A stretch of 64,000 bases of DNA from the NCBI GenBank assembly GCA_012861695.1, contig JAAOOA010000086.1:22677903-22741902 (forward strand), read 5' to 3'. Below, in pieces: positions 59,234 to 64,000 of this stretch (position 1 is the first letter of the stretch; each line of letters begins with the position of its first letter). The notes beneath the pieces are model-generated. The model was given only the letters and a program-made list of their open reading frames with translations. It ran no database searches and was not told the DNA's origin. The translations under genes were made by a program, and so were the position numbers. The DNA is from Trematomus loennbergii (Eukaryota; Chordata; Actinopteri; Perciformes; Nototheniidae).

Positions 59234-60760
59234 TCAGTAAAAGTTTGTTGCGTTTTGTACACACACATCCTTATCAGGCTTCGGAGACTGCAGATGCTTT
59301 CTTGAAGGGATGGGAGGTGGTTGACGTAGGCACGGTGATGAAGACGGGGGAGATGGTGCGCGTCTCTGCTTCTGTGATTTTGGTGGGCGTTGTGGAAGGG
59401 CGGGGGTAAAGGAGATGCTGCCAGGGGGGGGAGGTGGTTGACGTAGGCTTGTCTTCGGTGATTTTGGTGGGCGTCGTTGAGGGGCGGGGGTAAAGGACAT
59501 GCTGCCAACCCTGCATCTCGCCTTCATGCGGTCATCGAACTCCAGGGGGGAGGGCGAGGGTGAAAGGGTGAGCGGAGAGTAGAGAGAGCTGGGGGATGAA
59601 TGAAGAGTATCCTCAAAGGCGTTGACAGGGGGGGTGACGGGCAGTGGAGACTCCTCCATTTGTGTCATAGGTCTCCCATAATCAGAACATTCCTCAGGCG
59701 GGTGCAGTGATACTTCTTCAGGGTTTTCTGCGCAATGTGTTGTGTCTTTCTCCTGTTTTGATTCCTCTTGCCGCTTGTCCTTGGCAGAGGGAACAGATTG
59801 CTGACGCAGGCAGTTGAATATGTTAGAGATAAACAATTTCACTCCTGACTTGTTCAGGCAAACTCCATCTGCCTTAAAAAGATGTCTGCGATCCCAGAAA
59901 AAGTTAAAATTGTCAATAAAATGGACAGAATGGTCAGTGCAGGCAGCTGAAAGCCACATGTTCAATGCAAACAGTCTGCTGAATCTCTCCACTCCTCTTC
60001 TGACTGGCGGTAGAGGGCCACTGATGAACACCTCCGCATTTAGAGAGCTGACAGTTTCCAACAGACATTTAAAGTCTTCTTTCAGCGCTTCTGACTGTTG
60101 TTTCACAACATCATTTGTTCCAATATGTAGTACCACATTCTTCACAGTCGGATGTTCAGCCCCAATATGCAGGATCTTCTCAGCCAAGTCGGAGACCATA
60201 TCCTTGGGAAAACAGAGTACTTTGGTGTTGTTCTTACTACACAGACCTTTTACATCTCTTACAGCAGAGTCACCCACAATCAGAGTTTCAGGCCCAGTCG
60301 TTAGCTTTCCCTCTAGCCTTTTACTTTTGGAGTAGCTATTGGTCCTTACCCTGCTGTGTGAAGAGGACAGGTTATCCAGGTCATCAGAAAGAGATCTCCG
60401 GTTCTCGGTCAGCGGAGCGTATCTGTTCTGGATTGGCACACTTGGTGGTTTAGGAGGATTGTTTGTAGTTCTCCCTTTAGCAGCTGTCCACGGCTGTTTC
60501 CTAGTATGAATAGGGGTTGAAGAGGCACTCTTCCTGGGTGATAACAATGCAGGCCAGCCGGTCGCATCACAGATTTCAGAGCGCTGGGCTCTGCCTGTTA
60601 TTCGTCCTCCCAAGAGCATAAATGGAGTAGGATCTGCCTGATGTTTAGCGGCAAAAGAAGATTGGTTTAATTCATCTACTTCTCTCAACATCTGTTTCCA
60701 TTTTGCTTGAGTCAGGTTGTCTGAGTTTGTGAGTGGGGGTGTCAGGACTTTTAGCTTCAT
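59234..60760 (-). CDS. L2 ORF1 protein with SGNH/esterase-like domain, intact 508 codons
   Basis: ORF1 of CR1/L2 elements binds the element RNA and in many members carries an SGNH-hydrolase fold. Here ATG at 60758-60760 starts a complete frame ending in TGA at 59234. Residues 1-155 are basic and low in complexity. Residues about 158-320 form the SGNH-like region: block I IVGDSAVRD (Ser near 165), block III LHIGTNDVV (Asn near 216), ISGPLPPVRRG (near 246) and block V KADGVCLNKSG (near 296). The usual Asp-x-x-His of block V reads Asp-Gly-Val-Cys, so the catalytic His seems absent. The tail (about 420-508) is Pro-rich with two related units (SFTPAPQRRPPKSP and SFTPALPQRPPKSQ). ORF2 follows immediately. 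It is more intact than any other frame in the window. It is an element gene, not a host gene. Confidence 0.88.
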   Translation of the reverse strand: MKLKVLTPPLTNSDNLTQAKWKQMLREVDELNQSSFAAKHQADPTPFMLLGGRITGRAQRSEICDATGWPALLSPRKSASSTPIHTRKQPWTAAKGRTTNNPPKPPSVPIQNRYAPLTENRRSLSDDLDNLSSSHSRVRTNSYSKSKRLEGKLTTGPETLIVGDSAVRDVKGLCSKNNTKVLCFPKDMVSDLAEKILHIGAEHPTVKNVVLHIGTNDVVKQQSEALKEDFKCLLETVSSLNAEVFISGPLPPVRRGVERFSRLFALNMWLSAACTDHSVHFIDNFNFFWDRRHLFKADGVCLNKSGVKLFISNIFNCLRQQSVPSAKDKRQEESKQEKDTTHCAENPEEVSLHPPEECSDYGRPMTQMEESPLPVTPPVNAFEDTLHSSPSSLYSPLTLSPSPSPLEFDDRMKARCRVGSMSFTPAPQRRPPKSPKTSLRQPPPPPGSISFTPALPQRPPKSQKQRRAPSPPSSSPCLRQPPPIPSRKHLQSPKPDKDVCVQNATNFY

Positions 60761-60905
60761 TTTAGCTTAGATTTAGCGCGAAACTCAGCCTGAACTCAGC
60801 CTGAGCACATGGACGCGGGAAGGGGGGGGCTGAGACTGAAACTGTGGCGCGCTTACACTGTAGGTGTTTCGCAGCGGCTCCACTAGCACCCCGACAAAAC
60901 GACAA

Positions 60906-63900
60906 AAAGGTTTAAAAGATTGTCACATTTGCCCCACATCTTATAAAACTTTAACACTCAGCATCCTTGGATTATTCAGCAAAGAACAACTTTTGACATT
61001 CTTGAATTAATACTCCCGACACACCTCTCCTCCTCCACCAATTTCTCATCAATCTTTCCACCTGAATAAACAGTTGACATTTTAAAATGTGAGGGCAGAG
61101 GTGGGAAGAAAGCCTCACAGTTTGAGCTTCTCTCATTTCAATCAAATCAGCTGGAATGAGCCCAACCTGCCGCTGAGCCCCCTTACAGATCAATGGCCTC
61201 TGAGCCTTGATAATCTCTTGAATTGATTGGTTGCCTCATTGATCATTACTCCTGCATTAACCAATCAAACACCTCTCCAGTAAACAAACACGCCAAATAA
61301 TGACATCCCCGGAAGTTTAGTCCCGAAGGAGACACGAGTGATGAGGAAAATACGTCAACTGAAATCGCCTTTAGAAGAGAATATCAAATAGTAAGAGTGC
61401 TTAATATTTCACTGACTTGATGAAATATGCATTGTAGCCCAGAATGGAGGGAAAATGCAATGATTTGGATGCATTATGTATGAGGAGGTCCGCTGGCGAA
61501 AATGACTGCACTGTTGAATAATCGCCATTTCACTATCACCACAGCACAATGAGATTTAGTTATTACTACGCATCACTCAATTCATTTGGAAAGTGCATAC
61601 TGTTTGCATTTTGTATTAAGGACCTCACTTGTGTGTGCACAGCATACAGATGCTCACTAATGAACTAAAGCACTGACTGGTGTCGGATGTGTCCTCTGCC
61701 TCACTTGATGAGTCTCACTGTGGTTCAGTCCCCAAAACAGCAGTACATTACCCATAAAAGTGAACCATGTTGAGTGACGCAAATATTTATTAGACTGCGA
61801 ACAGGGGGGAAATAAGAGGGTCTGTCGAATTTTCATATTTCAGAAATGTCTTCAGCAGTAACACAATTACTTTGCGTCACTCCTGCTGTCTTCACACGTT
61901 GCTGTGTTTGGATGGGTTACCCCTGGCCTGTAAAACAGAAAGAGAGAGATTTGAGTGCATAAGAGTTTCAATGTAATCTTTACACACACATGAAGGGTGA
62001 TCTCTGAGTCTGAACATATAAGAATAAAGAGATATCGCACTATTATCTCAAAGTAAAAAGTCATTCAGAGGACTATCATTCCAAAATAAATAAGAAACAG
62101 ACAACACAACATGCCACTATTGTAAAACATTTAACTGGGATCTAATGTATTCAGGGAAGATTTCCTCACCACTCTGACATCACTTTTTTATTTCAAAAGC
62201 CAAACCATTTATTCTCACACGCTTACAGCGGCCAAACATGTCGTCCTTACCTGATGATAAGTTGCGATTTGCAGGGTCATATTCAAACATAAATGTCATT
62301 AAAATCATGCATTTTCATTTGATATTTGTATGTATTAGTTCTTAAGCACATATCGACTGTAGATAGATAATCACATTTTTAAATTACCAAGAAATGTGAT
62401 TTTTAAATGTTGGCAGTATCTCCAGGGCCCAAAGATGGTGCTCTGAGGACCAGTAGGCTGCGGTCCAATGGTTCGGAGCAGCTGATTTAACTGACCTGGG
62501 CTCCATTTCCCAAAAGCATCTCAAGGCTGAGATTATTCTGAAATGTAACGACCTTTCTTAAGTGTATATCTTTCCCAAAAGCAAATTCAAGATGCTCTTT
62601 AAACAAATGACAGCTCACACAGTTAAACAGGCCAAAAGTATCTTAAAAAAGCTCAAACCAGCAGCGGGAATCCATTTATCCATTTTATTGTACATTTTGA
62701 AGTTTGATGTGGTGTGTAATGAGTGATGGTGTTTAAATCAGAAAGTACACATTGTTCATTGACATGCTACACACATTCAAGTTTAGGACGCCACACATGG
62801 TGTTGGCGTTGATCAGCGCTGCTTTAAAGAGTTGACATTTGTACGCAAATCTTTTGGACAGAAACTTCCAAACTTGCATTAAAGCAGGAGGGCTTCGATA
62901 GGCACAGGCTCCAGTGTTTGCCATGGACTTGTAAACCAGATTAACTCTGAGAAGCACAAACAGTGAAATGCTCTAGGCTCAAGCAAACAATTTTATCAAG
63001 GCAGCGTGCAGGCAGGAGTGTGATGTGATGTCGCATGTCTATCCTGGGCACGTCTCCCTGTAAGGGGACCGGTTTCCTAAAGTGCAGTACTCAATGTTTC
63101 ACCAGGGTGACTCCTCACTGCCTGGTTTAAACTCTGCATCTCACACACACCTAGACAAAAGAGCCGACTGTCTGGAATTCCTCGAGACCCCTAGTCTACT
63201 TCGAGAGGACTTGCAAGGTGGTGTTTTTCATTTGTCTTGGTACAATCTTCACTTTTGCCGAAGCAATTTTCTACCGGTTTGATTACATGGTATGCCACTC
63301 CTTGAATGCTCAGATTGGACGTGCAAAGAAAAACACTCTCGACACAGAATAAGAGATCGCTGATACAAAGCCACATTCAAGCCCAGTAGTAGTGTAAAAA
63401 CAGGGTGTTAAGAAAAAAGCAACACTTCACAAAGGCTTCCCACTGCATCTTGAAAAGCACCATTGTATTCATGACTCGAGTGTGTGCTCTGGTTAAATTA
63501 TTGAGAGATTAAAATATCTCACTGCAAATGACAGACACATTTATTAACCCCGACAGCTCCATGGACACATAGGAAGTATTGAGTGCACTCACAATTAATT
63601 TGGCATTGGTTAAGTGCTAAAAGGAATAGACTTCAGAAGCCTTAACAGATAAAGATGAAGGCTAGTATTTGTTTCGTAGTCCTAATCATGGCTACTACGC
63701 AATTAAGGGGGGAAGAAGTATATCATTGAGGTGTAAAGGAAATTGCTGTGTGGCAGATGAGATCTTTGATAGACAGGCGCTTCAGAGGGCTGCCTTATTG
63801 CTGGTTTCTCTTTCAAGGAGAATAAGACACCACCATGAAAAAGGATGCTTCAAACAGGCTTCACCCCCCGCCCCCCCCTCTGTGTGTCAAAGATGAGAGA

Positions 63901-64000
63901 CCATTTTCCGGAAGTGACAATCACAAGATCACTCAGGGCCTGCACTGTGTCCAGAAACAATCTTTCCAACTATCTCGTTTCAAGCCGTCCAATAATGGAG
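60906..64000. other. Noncoding stretch, partly conserved-looking
   Basis: A 3.1-kb unmatched sequence to the right edge. The part 61190-61330 (TTGATAATCTCTTGAATTGA, ACCAATCAAACACC, AAACAAACACGCC) has the look of a regulatory conserved element. No coding region, RNA gene or repeat family is recognised. Confidence 0.45.

Larger units (their letters stand above)
55989..60905 (-). mobile_element. Nearly full-length L2-group LINE
   Basis: A 4.9-kb minus-strand non-LTR retrotransposon. From its 5' side it has a ~145-bp GC-rich leader (60761 to about 60905), intact ORF1 (59234-60760), ORF2 in four frame pieces (56224-59230), a 3' UTR ending GGTGCTATATAAATAAACTT and a tail of about four GCCTT units (55989-56011 as AAGGC). 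SGNH-type ORF1, APE endonuclease and a short tandem-repeat tail instead of poly(A) are characteristic of the CR1/L2 branch. The exact 5' end and the target duplication were not determined. It is the parent type of the fragment at 41558-41937. Confidence 0.92.

Noticed and set aside
59814..60453. Plus-strand open frames of 112-173 codons over L2 ORF1
   Set aside because: They are antisense to the intact SGNH-containing ORF1 and show no family resemblance.

Overview
The window looks like a gene-poor stretch of a teleost fish genome, probably a percomorph. The evidence is the long TG/CA microsatellites, 3' ends of L2/CR1-group LINEs carrying short tandem tails, tRNA-derived SINEs ending in the fish-type TCGCTTTGGATAAAAGCGTC tail, and many short terminal-inverted-repeat (TIR) elements whose ends read TTAAAGG...CCTTTAA. 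No complete host gene is recognisable. The only convincing long reading frames belong to transposable elements. Species and chromosome cannot be read from the sequence.

Layout. 1-6 kb: TG microsatellite and unmatched sequence, ending in a ~240-bp TG array (5649-5890). 6.1-7.7 kb: two LINE 3' ends and a TIR element (family A). 9.3-11.8 kb: a 5'-truncated LINE on the minus strand with a decayed ORF2. 13.3-13.8 kb: a small hAT-type element with a perfect 8-bp target duplication. 14.2-18.3 kb: a family D element, a LINE 3' end, and a family C element carrying a 1.7-kb hAT derivative with its own perfect 8-bp duplication. 19.4-19.7 kb: a possible terminal coding exon on the minus strand. 21.8-22.4 kb: family B element. 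23.4 kb: SINE. 24-35 kb: mostly unmatched noncoding sequence with one TG array. 35.7-36.2 kb: inverted second copy of family A. 37.6-40.2 kb: a probable TIR element (F) containing a LINE and a TG array. 40.4-41.9 kb: two SINEs, one inside an L2 3' end. 42.6-43.5 kb: one TIR element inside another. 47.0-47.9 kb: second small hAT-type element with a perfect target duplication and an internal minisatellite. 52.1-52.7 kb: inverted second copy of family B. 54.5-54.8 kb: second copy of family D. 56.0-60.9 kb: a nearly full-length L2-group LINE on the minus strand with an intact 508-codon ORF1 (SGNH-type domain) and a frameshifted ORF2. 60.9-64 kb: unmatched noncoding sequence.

How the parts relate. 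The window is mainly a record of nested insertions: hAT in a TIR element, LINE in a TIR element, SINE in an L2, TIR element in TIR element. The most interesting pattern is that families A, B, C and D, which share ends but differ inside, all carry a CCAAT box, mostly RCCAATCA. It lies close to a CRE-like TGACGTCA-type site in every copy except the second copy of D. These nonautonomous elements may therefore spread a small promoter-like module. No autonomous transposase that could mobilise them is present. Gene desert, conserved-element and promoter statements are inference from sequence appearance only.
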